A stretch of DNA of 64,000 bases from assembly GCA_003222535.1 (NCBI GenBank), contig QHWJ01000232.1, positions 1 through 64,000 of the forward strand. Reading direction: 5' to 3'. The stretch's first letter is position 1, and each line of letters starts with the position of its first letter. Origin of the DNA: Acidobacteriota bacterium (GTDB lineage Bacteria > Acidobacteriota > Vicinamibacteria > Vicinamibacterales > CAVVIG01). Below the pieces are notes generated by a model. It searched no databases. It worked only from the letters and a program-made list of their open reading frames with translations, and was not told where the DNA came from. Made by a program: the position numbers and the translations under genes. This document shows positions 52,434 through 62,092 of this stretch, piece by piece.

Positions 52434-54872
52434 GTGACTCTCGGGAGCAGCGAAGTGTATCTGGATCAGTGGTGGGGCGATCTGCGATTCGCATGGAAAA
52501 ACGCGGCGCGGCGCCCTGGCTTCACGCTGCTCGTCGCCGCGACGTTGGCGCTCGGGCTCGGCGTCAACAGCGCGGTGTTCGCGCTCGTCGACGCCGTGCT
52601 GCTCCGCCCCCTGCCGTACCGTGATCCGTCCACGCTCGTATACGTGTGGCAGACGTTGCCGCGGATGCACGTCTTCGAGCTCGAGGCCACGCCGTTCGAC
52701 TACGGCGCGTGGCGCTCGCTCCGGAGCGTGTCCGAGATCGGGATGGTGCAGTACGGCTCGTTCACCCTCACCGGTGGCGATGACAACCCCGAACGGGTCG
52801 GGGGATCGCGCGTGACGGCATCGCTCATGCCGATGCTCGGCATCGCGCCGAGCATCGGCCGCGCATTCACGGCATTGGAAGATTCCGACGCCGCGCCCGC
52901 GGTCACCATCATCAGCGAAGGTCTCTGGCGGCGGCGCTACGGCGCGGACCCGGCGATCGTCGGCCGTCTGATCCAGGTGGACGGAATGCCGAGGACCGTT
53001 GTCGGCGTGATGCCGCGCGGCGCGTTGCTTCCCGGATCGTCATCGGGAGACGACCAGCTGTGGCTGCCAATGCGCATGAGCCCGTCCGAGCGTGTCAACG
53101 AGATCAGCCACAGCTACACGATCTTCGGCCGTCTCGCCGATGGCGCGACGCTCCCGCAGGCGTCCGCCGAAGTCGATGCAGTCGCCGCCCGAATGGAGGC
53201 GGAACACTCCACCCATCACGGCCTCGGGGCCCGGCTGGTTCCCGTCGCCGAGCGAACCGCTCGCGCCATCCGCCCGGCACTGGTCGTCGCCGCGTCGAGC
53301 GTCGCGCTCCTGCTCGTGGTCGCCACGGCGAACGCCTCGACGCTGCTCGTCGCGCGTGCATCGAGCCGGCGTCACGAGCTCGCGGTGCGCGCAGCGCTCG
53401 GCGCGACGCGGGCGCGCTTGCTGTCGCTCTCGATGGCCGAATCCCTCGTGTTCGCGTGCGTCGGCGGTCTGACCGGCCTCGTGCTCGGACACTGGGCGTT
53501 GCGCGGCTTGATTCCGTTGTTCGCCGAATCGCTGCCGCCGTCGCTCTCGATCGACGTCGGCGGCCGGGCGGCGCTGTTCACGGCCGGCCTCACGGCGGTG
53601 ATCGCCGTCATCTTCGGCGTCATCGCGGCGCATCGACCGGGCGACCGCCTCGCCGGGTCGCTCGGCTCCGCCACGCGATCGATCACTGCCTCCGGAGGAA
53701 GCCGCAGCGCGCTCGTGGTCGCACAGATCGCCCTCGCAGTCGTCCTGCTCTCGGCCGCGGGGCTGATGCTGAACAGCGTGGCCAGACTGTCGCGGGTGAA
53801 GCCGGGGTTCGATCCGGATCACGTGCTCACGTTCAGGGTCGCGCTCACGGGATCCCGCTATGCAGCCAGGCCGGCGCGCGCTCGATTCGTCTCGGATCTT
53901 CTCGAGCGGCTGACGGCCACGGCGGGCGTTCGTGCCGAGGGGCTCACGTCGCTGGTCCCGTTCGGCGGAATGCGCGGAGCGAACACGGTCGAGATCGAGG
54001 GACGTACGCCCATGCCAGGCGAGCCGCCACTCATCATCGACCAGCGGCACGTGTCGCCCGGCTACTTCCAGACGATGAGGATTCCGCTCGTGAGCGGACG
54101 GGCGCTGACGGCGGCCGACGACGATCGCGCGGAGCGTGTCACCGTGATCAACCGTACGATGGCACGGCGGTGCTTCCCGAACACGGATCCAGTCAATCGG
54201 CGCGTCCGGACATCAGCCGGCTTCGACTCCGGCATCTGGTTCCGGATCGTCGGTGTCGTTGACGACGTGCGCCACATCTCGTTGAGCCGCGACGCGGTGC
54301 CCGAGATGTATCACCCCATCGCGCAGACGGCGGTGCCGATGTTCGCGGTCGTGGTGAGGACCGCAGGAGAGCCCGCGGCCATGACTCCGGCGGTTCGGGC
54401 CGCCGTCCAGGCGGTGGACGCAAACCTTCCCATCTACGACGTCCGCACGATGGACGACCGCATCGCCTCCTCGTTCGCACAGACGCGCGCGACGATGCTC
54501 CTGCTGATGGTCACCGCGGCTCTGGCGGCTGCGCTCGCCGGCGTCGCCATCTACAGCGCGATTTGGTATTCGGTCGTCCAGCGGACGCCCGAGATTGGCA
54601 TCCGCATGGCGCTGGGCGCGTCGCGGGGATCCGTGTTCCGTCGCGTGGTCGCGGGCGCTGTCGTCCTGGCCGCGGTCGGGGCAACGCTGGGAGCCGTGAC
54701 GTCGATCGCGGCTGGATCGCTGGTGCGGGATCTGCTGTTCGACACCCGCACCACGGATCCGTTCACCCACGCCGCGGTCATCAGCGGCGTGATCGCGCTG
54801 GCGATTGCCGCGAGCATCGCGCCCGCTCTGCGGGCCATGCGCGTGGATCCGATGATCGCGCTCAGGAATTAG
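52434..54872 (+). CDS. ADOP/MacB-like ABC transporter permease (FtsX domains)
   Basis: WWGDLRFAWKNAARRPGFTLLVAATLALGLGVNSAVFALVDAVLLRPLPYRDPSTLVYVW; two FtsX-type membrane domains. Confidence 0.93.
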   Translation: MTLGSSEVYLDQWWGDLRFAWKNAARRPGFTLLVAATLALGLGVNSAVFALVDAVLLRPLPYRDPSTLVYVWQTLPRMHVFELEATPFDYGAWRSLRSVSEIGMVQYGSFTLTGGDDNPERVGGSRVTASLMPMLGIAPSIGRAFTALEDSDAAPAVTIISEGLWRRRYGADPAIVGRLIQVDGMPRTVVGVMPRGALLPGSSSGDDQLWLPMRMSPSERVNEISHSYTIFGRLADGATLPQASAEVDAVAARMEAEHSTHHGLGARLVPVAERTARAIRPALVVAASSVALLLVVATANASTLLVARASSRRHELAVRAALGATRARLLSLSMAESLVFACVGGLTGLVLGHWALRGLIPLFAESLPPSLSIDVGGRAALFTAGLTAVIAVIFGVIAAHRPGDRLAGSLGSATRSITASGGSRSALVVAQIALAVVLLSAAGLMLNSVARLSRVKPGFDPDHVLTFRVALTGSRYAARPARARFVSDLLERLTATAGVRAEGLTSLVPFGGMRGANTVEIEGRTPMPGEPPLIIDQRHVSPGYFQTMRIPLVSGRALTAADDDRAERVTVINRTMARRCFPNTDPVNRRVRTSAGFDSGIWFRIVGVVDDVRHISLSRDAVPEMYHPIAQTAVPMFAVVVRTAGEPAAMTPAVRAAVQAVDANLPIYDVRTMDDRIASSFAQTRATMLLLMVTAALAAALAGVAIYSAIWYSVVQRTPEIGIRMALGASRGSVFRRVVAGAVVLAAVGATLGAVTSIAAGSLVRDLLFDTRTTDPFTHAAVISGVIALAIAASIAPALRAMRVDPMIALRN

Positions 54873-54975
54873 GAATTAAGAATTAGGAATTTGGAATTCG
54901 CTCACAGAGCCCTCGACTGCGGGTGCGCATTCCAAATTCCAAATTCCAAATTCCAAATTCTTAATTCCTAATGGC
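54869..54975. repeat. Inverted heptanucleotide arrays (GGAATTA)n / (ATTCCAA)n
   Basis: aggaattaggaattaagaattaggaatttggaattcg...gcattccaaattccaaattccaaattccaaattcttaattcctaat. Confidence 0.9.
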
Positions 54976-55795
54976 GTGTGAGCAGGTACGTCCCTCTGCG
55001 CCCCGGGCGGTCCAGCAGGAAATCGACTGCCCGGTATCCCCGATCGAAGTACGTCGTGAAAATGGCGCGCGTGCAGATCCGCCAGGCGAGCGCGCGATCC
55101 GGCGCGCGCGCCAGCATCTCCGTGAATCCCATCGGGATGTCGACGGCCAGCCGCCGGGCATCGAGAGACAGATCGACATCGACGGACTCGAGCCAGTCGC
55201 CTGCCGCGGCGACGCTGTTGACGTGCCGCGCGTCGGCCAACTCAACCGTCCCGAACGTGAGCGGACCGGCCGGCGCGAGGCGGCGCTCGACGTGCGGCTT
55301 GCGGATCCACCACTCGGCCACGAAACGATCCGTCGGATTACCTTTGTGCAGCGGGCTCGTCGACTCACCGTAGACGTTCTCTTCGTACTCCCCCACGACG
55401 ACGCCCAGCTTCGCGAAGTTGAGATGCGCGTTCATCGCCTGCATCGGGTCGTACGTCCACTCAATCAGATCGAGACCCATCGCCAGCGTCCGCTCGCGTT
55501 GCCGGCGCTTCAACTCGTACCCCACGCCGGCGCTTCGAAACGCGTCGACGACCCCGAGCATGTGCGACCACTGAGTCGGCTTCCCCTGCTTGATGCCCGG
55601 CAGCGAATAGACGAATCCAACCAGGCGATCGTCGGTGAAGGCGCCGATGAGAATCCCGCCGCGCTTCACCGTGACCGCAAGAATCGGCACCGGCACGACC
55701 TCATCGTACCCGGGTCCCCAGATCGCGCGCTCGAGATCGACGACCGCGGCGTACTCCTCGAGCGTGGTGAGATCGCGGTAGGTGACGGAATGCAT
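54968..55795 (-). CDS. GNAT-fold N-acetyltransferase-like protein
   Basis: GGILIGAFTDDRLVGFVYSLPGIKQGKPTQWSHMLGVVDAFRSAGVGYELKRRQRERTLAMGLDLIEWTYDPMQAMNAHLNFAKLGVVV. Confidence 0.85.
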   Translation of the reverse strand: MHSVTYRDLTTLEEYAAVVDLERAIWGPGYDEVVPVPILAVTVKRGGILIGAFTDDRLVGFVYSLPGIKQGKPTQWSHMLGVVDAFRSAGVGYELKRRQRERTLAMGLDLIEWTYDPMQAMNAHLNFAKLGVVVGEYEENVYGESTSPLHKGNPTDRFVAEWWIRKPHVERRLAPAGPLTFGTVELADARHVNSVAAAGDWLESVDVDLSLDARRLAVDIPMGFTEMLARAPDRALAWRICTRAIFTTYFDRGYRAVDFLLDRPGRRGTYLLTRH

Positions 55796-55796
55796 C

Positions 55797-55912
55797 TGGT
55801 AATTGGGTAATCTGGTAATCTGGTAATCGGGTAATTGAATTGCTCAATTGCACAATCGATTGTTCAATTGGCCAATCCAATTACCAGATTACCCGATTAC
55901 CAGATTCCTCAA
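55797..55912. repeat. Long inverted repeat with 8-bp tandem (CTGGTAAT)n arms
   Basis: tggtaattgggtaatctggtaatctggtaatcgggtaattgaattgctcaattgc...ccaattaccagattacccgattaccagatt. Confidence 0.9.
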
Positions 55913-55913
55913 T

Positions 55914-57239
55914 TCACACGTCTGCGTAGGGCCCCGCGATGACGATCGCCGCGCGATCGGGATCCAGCGCGCGCCGAGCTGCCGCGTTGACGTCGTCGAG
56001 TGTGACCGCGCCAAGCAGGTCCGGCAACCGCGCGTCGTAATCGAGGCCGAGGCCAAAGAATTCTTCGGTCTGCAGGAAGCTCGCGATCGCGGCGTTGGTC
56101 TCGAGCGCGCGCGGGATCGAGCCGATGAGGTAACGCCGGGACTCGTCGAGCTCCTTTTCGCTCAGGCCATCGCGCACGAGCCGCGCGACCTCTTCGTCGA
56201 TCGACGCGACGGCGCGGTCGACGTTCAAGGGGCTCACGCCCGCGCGAACGAGCAATGGCCCTTCGGCGACGTTCGCGTCGAGCGAGCTGGAGACGTAGTA
56301 CGCCATTCCCTGCCGCTCCCGGATGCTGTCCCCGAGCCGCCCGCCGATGGCGTACTGGCCCAACGCGACGTTCATCAGCCAGCAGGCGTAGTAGGCGGAG
56401 TCGCGGCGGGTGATGGTCGTGAAGCCATACGCGATGTCCGCCTGCGCCTTGTTCATCATCGGGATGACGACCCGCCGGCGGGCGGTCGCGGGCCGCACCG
56501 GCGGCAACGCGATCGACGAGGGCGCCGGTTTGCGCCAGCCCCCGAACACGCGGGCGGCGACCTCCTTGACGCGGGCGGGCTCGGCGTCGCCGACGACAAC
56601 CGCTGTCAGTCCGGTTGGCGCGAAACGGTCGGCGTGAAGCCGCAGCAGCTGTTCGCGCGTCAGGCTCTCGACGATCTCGATCGACCCCTTCGTCCGCCGG
56701 CCGTACGGATGCCCGTCCGGGTACAGCAGCGCCATCAGGGTCTCCGTCGCGCGGACGGCGGGGTTGTCCTCGTCCTGCCGGATCGCCGTGATCACTTCGC
56801 CCTTGCGCGTTGCGATCTCCCGCTCGGGCAGCGACGGCGACATGAGCATTTCCCCGAGCAGCGCGAGCACCGCCTCGAAGTCGTCGGCGAGACACGTGCA
56901 GACGAGAGAGAGCAGGTGGCGGGTGACGGTGATCGTCAGCGTGATGCCGCGGCTGTCGAGCTCGTCCGCGATGTCGGCCGCCGAACGCGTGGCGGTTCCC
57001 CGATCGATGACGCGCGAGAGCAGCCACGTGATGCCGGGCAGGCCCGGTGGATCGGCGATGGATCCGGCCCGCATCGCCAGATTGATCGCGACCGCCGGCG
57101 TTGTGCGTGTCGGCTTGGCGAGAACAACCACGCCGGTCTCGAGAACTGTGCGCGCGGGATCCAGGCCGCTGCGCGCGGGAGAAGTCTGAAGGACAAAGTC
57201 TGAAGGCTGGGCTCCTGGCGGCACGTCGGCTCCTCTCAC
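55914..57239 (-). CDS. M16 peptidase-like protein, non-catalytic subunit
   Basis: VVLAKPTRTTPAVAINLAMRAGSIADPPGLPGITWLLSRVIDRGT; no HxxEH; true start uncertain. Confidence 0.85.
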   Translation of the reverse strand: MRGADVPPGAQPSDFVLQTSPARSGLDPARTVLETGVVVLAKPTRTTPAVAINLAMRAGSIADPPGLPGITWLLSRVIDRGTATRSAADIADELDSRGITLTITVTRHLLSLVCTCLADDFEAVLALLGEMLMSPSLPEREIATRKGEVITAIRQDEDNPAVRATETLMALLYPDGHPYGRRTKGSIEIVESLTREQLLRLHADRFAPTGLTAVVVGDAEPARVKEVAARVFGGWRKPAPSSIALPPVRPATARRRVVIPMMNKAQADIAYGFTTITRRDSAYYACWLMNVALGQYAIGGRLGDSIRERQGMAYYVSSSLDANVAEGPLLVRAGVSPLNVDRAVASIDEEVARLVRDGLSEKELDESRRYLIGSIPRALETNAAIASFLQTEEFFGLGLDYDARLPDLLGAVTLDDVNAAARRALDPDRAAIVIAGPYADV

Positions 57240-57275
57240 TTCAGACTTCAGACTTCAGACTTCAGACTTCGACTT
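57183..57275. repeat. Heptanucleotide (CTTCAGA)n repeats, both orientations
   Basis: gaagtctgaaggacaaagtctgaagg...cacttcagacttcagacttcagacttcagacttcgac, overlapping C-terminal codons of the upstream M16 gene (KSKSEV). Confidence 0.85.
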
Positions 57276-58592
57276 TCCGCTGCCGACAGGCAGCGGCTGG
57301 AACCAGCCGATCGTGCGGCTGGAAGGCCGGAGCGCTGCGCGTGCGGCGGCGGCAACCTCGTCCAGCGTGACCTCCGCGATGCGCGCCGGAGCCGTCGTGA
57401 AGACCTCGACGCTGGCGATCGTCTCGAAGTACCCCAGCTGATGGGCGATGTTGGTGACGCTGTCGCTGTCGAAGACCAGTCGCGCGCGCAACTGTGCTTT
57501 GGCTCTCGTGAGCTCGGCCCCGGTGATGCCGTCGCGGCGCACGCGGTCGAGCTCTTCGAGGAGGACGGATTCCGCGGAGTCGAGGGGCGTGCCGTTGGTC
57601 GCGGTCACCGAGATGGTGTACAGGAACGGCTGCTCGGTGGGCATCAGCGAGCCGGCTACCGCCGAAGCCAGACCGCGCTCGACCAGCGCGCGATAGAGGC
57701 GGGCGCTCCGCTGCGGCGGCGGGACGCGGAAGCTGGACCAGAGGTTCAGCCCTTTCGCCCCGGTCAGCACGGCGTCGAGGATCAGCAGCGGAAAGAAGTG
57801 CGCGTCGGTCGCTGCCGGCGCGTGATACCCGACTCTCAGGTATGCGACCGCGCCTTCCTTCCGGATCGTCAGCCGCCGCTCCCCGATCTGATCGGGTTCG
57901 ACGGTGCGAAGCCGCGACACCTCCGTTCCCGCCTGAATACCGCCGAAATGATGCTCGATGCGGCCGAGCGCTTCGCTCGTGTCGACGTCGCCGACGATCA
58001 CCAGCGTCGCGTTGTTCGGCACGTAGAACCGCCGGTAGTAGCCATACAGGTCATCGCGCGTCATGGTCTGCAGATCCGGCAGCCAGCCAATCGTCGGATG
58101 ACGGTATGGGTGCGCCTTGAATGCGGTCGCCGTCAGCTCCTGATCGAGCAGCTGATCCGGGTCGTTCTCGCCTCCCTGCAGCTCCGAGATGATGACGTGG
58201 CGCTCCGACTCGCAGTCGTCCGGGTGATAGAGGCAGCTCGCCATGCGCTCGGACTCGATGAAGAGCATGCGATCGAGCGCGTCGCGCGTCGCGGTTTCGA
58301 GATATGTCGTCTGGTCGATCCACGTGTAGCCGTTCCACGCCCCGCCGAACTGCTCGATGATGCCCTTCACCTGGTCGCGCGGGATGTTCGCGGTGCCCTT
58401 GAAGTTCATGTGCTCGCACCAGTGCGACACGCCGGTCAGCCCCGGTCGCTCGTCCTTGGATCCGACCTTGTACCAGCACCAGACCGACGCGAGCGGCGCG
58501 GTGCGTTCCTCCTGGATCAGGACCTTCAAGCCGTTATCGAGCGTCAGAGCGCGCGGTGCCGCGTTCGGCCGAGCTTCCGCGGGAGTGGCCAT
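57255..58592 (-). CDS. M16 family zinc peptidase, catalytic subunit
   Basis: LDNGLKVLIQEERTAPLASVWCWYKVGSKDERPGLTGVSHWCEHMNFKGT; HxxEH. Confidence 0.92.
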   Translation of the reverse strand: MATPAEARPNAAPRALTLDNGLKVLIQEERTAPLASVWCWYKVGSKDERPGLTGVSHWCEHMNFKGTANIPRDQVKGIIEQFGGAWNGYTWIDQTTYLETATRDALDRMLFIESERMASCLYHPDDCESERHVIISELQGGENDPDQLLDQELTATAFKAHPYRHPTIGWLPDLQTMTRDDLYGYYRRFYVPNNATLVIVGDVDTSEALGRIEHHFGGIQAGTEVSRLRTVEPDQIGERRLTIRKEGAVAYLRVGYHAPAATDAHFFPLLILDAVLTGAKGLNLWSSFRVPPPQRSARLYRALVERGLASAVAGSLMPTEQPFLYTISVTATNGTPLDSAESVLLEELDRVRRDGITGAELTRAKAQLRARLVFDSDSVTNIAHQLGYFETIASVEVFTTAPARIAEVTLDEVAAAARAALRPSSRTIGWFQPLPVGSGKSKSEV

Positions 58593-58604
58593 CCATTCAT
58601 TATA
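58593..58604 (-). promoter_or_regulatory. Perfect TATAAT six nt upstream of M16 start
   Basis: Reverse strand TTTTATAAT-GAATGG-ATG. Confidence 0.55.
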
Positions 58605-58620
58605 AAATCGTTGGATACCC

Positions 58621-61554
58621 ATGCCTGAGTGGAAAGACACCGTCAACCTGCCGCGCACCGACTTCCCGATGAAGGCGAGCCTGCCCACGAGCGAGCCCGA
58701 GACGCTCGCCCGCTGGGCGGCGATGGACCTGTACGGCAGAATTCGCGCGCGCCGGAAGGGCGCGCCGAAGTTCGTGCTGCACGACGGCCCGCCGTACGCG
58801 AACGGCAACATCCACATGGGCACGGCGCTCAACAAGATCCTGAAGGAGCTCGTCGTCAAATCGCGGTCGATGGCCGGCTTCGACGCGCCCTACGTCGTCG
58901 GATACGACTGCCACGGGCTGCCGATCGAGCTGCTGGTCGATCGCGAGCTCGGCCCGAGGAAGCGCGAGATGTCGGTGGCCGACTTCTGCCGCGCGTGCCG
59001 CGAGTACGCCAATCGGTACATCGGCGCGATGACCGAGCAGTTTCAGCGCCTCGGCATCCTCGGCACCTGGGACGCGCCGTATCTGACGATGAACTTCAAG
59101 TATCAGGCCGCGATCGCGCGCGCGTTCGGCCGGTTCGTCGCGCAGGGGCTCGTCTACAAGGGCAAGAAACCGGTGCACTGGTGCATTCACTGCCGCACCG
59201 CGCTCGCCGAGGCCGAGGTCGAGTACAAGGACCACACGTCACCGTCGATCTACGTCGAGTTCGCCCTCGCTGAAGACGGCCGGGCCGAGCTCGCGCGCCG
59301 CGTGCCGGCATTGGCCGGACGCGACGTCTCCGTGCTGATCTGGACGACGACGCCCTGGACGATTCCGTCGAATCTGGCGATCGCCTTCCATCCGGAGGTC
59401 GATTACGCGGCGTACGGCGTGGACGGCCGCGCCGTCATCGTCGCCGAAGCGCTGGCGTCGAGGGTCGGTGCGACCGTCGGGAAAACGTTCGGCCCGCCGC
59501 TCGCGCGGATGAAAGGCGCGGAGCTCGAGCACGTCCGCTTTCAGCATCCGTTGTACGCGCGCGCATCGGTCGGCGTCCTCGGCGACTACGTGACCCTCGA
59601 AGCAGGCACGGGCGCGGTGCACACGGCTCCCGGGCACGGCGCCGACGATTTCAGTACCGGGATGAAGTACGGGCTGGAGATCTACGCGCCCATCGGGCCG
59701 GCTGGCCATTTCCTCGACACCGTGGCACTGTTTGGCGGCCAGCGCGTGTTCGACGCCAACCCGAACGTGGAGGCGGCGCTCAAGGAGCGCGGCCGGCTGT
59801 GGCACCGTGAGTCGTTCACGCACCAGTATCCGCACTGCTGGCGCTGCCACAACCCGGTCATCTTCCTCGCGACGTCGCAGTGGTTCATCGCGCTCGATCG
59901 GGTCCCGCTGAAGGGCGACGAGGTCCGGCTGAAGCCGGACAGTGCCGAAACACGTGCGGACGGCGGCTCCCGTAGCGTCGGGCCTCAGCCTGACCGTGAC
60001 GCCGATGGCCGGCCCGCTCAAGGCAAAACGCTCCGCGAAGCGGCGCTCGATGCAATCGACAACCAGGTCAGGTGGATTCCCTCATGGGGCCACGACCGCA
60101 TGTACAACATGGTAGCGAACCGGCCGGACTGGTGCATCTCGCGCCAGCGTTCGTGGGGTGTGCCGATCCCGGCCGTCGATTGCACGAAATGCGGCGAGGC
60201 GATCACGACGCCGGCGCTCGTCGAGAAGGCCGCGGGCGTCTTCGACACCTACGGCGCCGATGCCTGGTACGAGCGGCCGACCGAGGAATTCATCCCGGAG
60301 GGTTTGACGTGCCCGTCCTGCAGCGGCACGAGCTTCGAGCGCGAGATGAACATCCTCGACGTCTGGTTCGATTCCGGATCGAGCCACGAGGCCGTGCTCT
60401 CGGTCCGTCCCGACCTGACGTGGCCGGCCGACATCTATCTCGAAGGCAGCGATCAGCACCGCGGCTGGTTCCAGAGCTCGCTGCTCGTCGGCCTCGGCAC
60501 GCGCGGCCGGCCACCTTTTCGCCAGGTTGTGACGAATGGGTTCCTGATCGATGTCGACGGGAACAAAATGTCGAAGTCCGTCGGCAACACGATTCTGCCG
60601 CAGGACGTGATCAACGAGAGCGGCGCGGACATCATCCGCCTGTGGGTCGCAATGAGCGAGTACCAGGAGGAAATCCGCGTGGGCAAGGAGATCCTCGCCC
60701 GCGTCGCCGAGGCGTACCGCAAGCTGCGCAACACGCTGCGGTATCTGCTCGGGAACCTCTACGACTTCGACCCGGCGGCCGACGCCGTGGCGCACGGGAA
60801 GCTGGAAGAGGTCGACCGGTACATCCTCGCGCGGTACGGCGACGTGGCGCGGCGCATTCTCGTCGCCTACGAGGAATACGACTACGGCACGATTTCCCAG
60901 GCGCTCAATCAGTTCGCCACGGTGGATCTGAGCGCGTTCTACAACGATATCTCGAAGGATCGCTTGTATACCTTCGCGGCGCGGTCCCCCGCGCGGCGAT
61001 CGGCGCAGACGGCGATGTATCTGATGGCGGACGGGTTGACCCGCCTCATGGCGCCGATTCTGTCGTTCACGGCCGACGAGCTGTGGCGGCGTCTTCCGGG
61101 GGCGCGTGAGGAATCGGTGCACATGGCCGTTTTCCCGGCCGTGGCCGCGCTACAGCTGTTCACAGACCCCGAGCTGGTCGCCCGGTGGAACACGCTGGTC
61201 GCTCTCCGAGAGCATGTGCTCGCCGAAATCGAGCCGATGCGCAAGAACAAGCAGATTGGCAGCTCGCTGCAGGCGAAGGTGGTGCTGTCCGCCGCATCAT
61301 CCGAACTCGCATTGCTGGAACGGTACGCGCGGCAGCTGCCGATGCTCTTCATCGTCTCCGAGGTGGAACTTCGTCCGGCGCCAGGTGACGTCGGCGCGCA
61401 TGGCGAGGATCGACCGCGAGTGACCATCGAGCGCGCGACCGGCGTCAAGTGCGAGCGCTGCTGGCGGTACGTACCGGCGGTCTCGACCGATCCGGCATCG
61501 GCCGGCTTGTGCGAGCGGTGCCAGGACGCCCTGGCGGAGCCGGTGCATGGATGA
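58621..61554 (+). CDS. ileS: Isoleucyl-tRNA synthetase with repeat-derived insertion
   Basis: HDGPPYANGNIHMGTALNKILKELVVKS; RPDWCISRQRSWGVPIPAVDC; DVDGNKMSKSVGN; C-term zinc CERCWRYV...CERCQ. Confidence 0.96.
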   Translation: MPEWKDTVNLPRTDFPMKASLPTSEPETLARWAAMDLYGRIRARRKGAPKFVLHDGPPYANGNIHMGTALNKILKELVVKSRSMAGFDAPYVVGYDCHGLPIELLVDRELGPRKREMSVADFCRACREYANRYIGAMTEQFQRLGILGTWDAPYLTMNFKYQAAIARAFGRFVAQGLVYKGKKPVHWCIHCRTALAEAEVEYKDHTSPSIYVEFALAEDGRAELARRVPALAGRDVSVLIWTTTPWTIPSNLAIAFHPEVDYAAYGVDGRAVIVAEALASRVGATVGKTFGPPLARMKGAELEHVRFQHPLYARASVGVLGDYVTLEAGTGAVHTAPGHGADDFSTGMKYGLEIYAPIGPAGHFLDTVALFGGQRVFDANPNVEAALKERGRLWHRESFTHQYPHCWRCHNPVIFLATSQWFIALDRVPLKGDEVRLKPDSAETRADGGSRSVGPQPDRDADGRPAQGKTLREAALDAIDNQVRWIPSWGHDRMYNMVANRPDWCISRQRSWGVPIPAVDCTKCGEAITTPALVEKAAGVFDTYGADAWYERPTEEFIPEGLTCPSCSGTSFEREMNILDVWFDSGSSHEAVLSVRPDLTWPADIYLEGSDQHRGWFQSSLLVGLGTRGRPPFRQVVTNGFLIDVDGNKMSKSVGNTILPQDVINESGADIIRLWVAMSEYQEEIRVGKEILARVAEAYRKLRNTLRYLLGNLYDFDPAADAVAHGKLEEVDRYILARYGDVARRILVAYEEYDYGTISQALNQFATVDLSAFYNDISKDRLYTFAARSPARRSAQTAMYLMADGLTRLMAPILSFTADELWRRLPGAREESVHMAVFPAVAALQLFTDPELVARWNTLVALREHVLAEIEPMRKNKQIGSSLQAKVVLSAASSELALLERYARQLPMLFIVSEVELRPAPGDVGAHGEDRPRVTIERATGVKCERCWRYVPAVSTDPASAGLCERCQDALAEPVHG
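59923..59994 (+). repeat. Two VRLKPD-family palindromes in frame inside ileS
   Basis: 59923-59940 GTCCGGCTGAAGCCGGAC (VRLKPD); 59977-59994 gtcgggcctcagcctgac (VGPQPD, diverged). Confidence 0.88.
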
Positions 61555-62092
61555 CACGCTCGAAGAGGTCGTCCATGCAGCCACACATCAGGGGGGTGGC
61601 AGACCGCCGCGTCGCCTCGAGGTCTGGCTTCCGATTCTCATCGTCGTGATCGATCAGGCGACCAAGGCGATGGTACGGGCCATGGTGCCCGTGCATGACA
61701 GCGTGACGGTCATCCCGGGCTTCGTGGATTTCACGCACGTGTTGAACAGCGGCGCGGCATTCGGCATTCTCAACGGCACGGAGTTTCCGTTCAAGACGGT
61801 GCTCATTGCCGTCATCGCCACGGCGGCGCTCGTCGGCGTCGGGATGTACGCGGCGAATCTCGCGCACCATCAGCTGATTGCGCGGGTCGGCCTCGCGCTC
61901 ATCATCGGCGGCGCGGCCGGCAACCTCATCGACCGCGTCGTCGCCGGCTCGGTGGTCGATTTCGTGGACGTCTACTGGCGCAGCTACCATTTCTGGGCGT
62001 TCAACGTCGCCGACTCCGCGATCTCGGTCGGGGTCACCATCATGATTCTCGACATGCTCGGTGCGGGGGCGCATGTATCCAAGACTGTTTGA
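61547..62092 (+). CDS. lspA: Lipoprotein signal peptidase II
   Basis: IVVIDQATKAMVRAMVPVHDSVTVIPGFVDFTHVLNSGAAFGIL...IIGGAAGNLIDRVVAGSVVDFVDVYW...FWAFNVADSAISVG. Confidence 0.95.
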   Translation: MDDTLEEVVHAATHQGGGRPPRRLEVWLPILIVVIDQATKAMVRAMVPVHDSVTVIPGFVDFTHVLNSGAAFGILNGTEFPFKTVLIAVIATAALVGVGMYAANLAHHQLIARVGLALIIGGAAGNLIDRVVAGSVVDFVDVYWRSYHFWAFNVADSAISVGVTIMILDMLGAGAHVSKTV

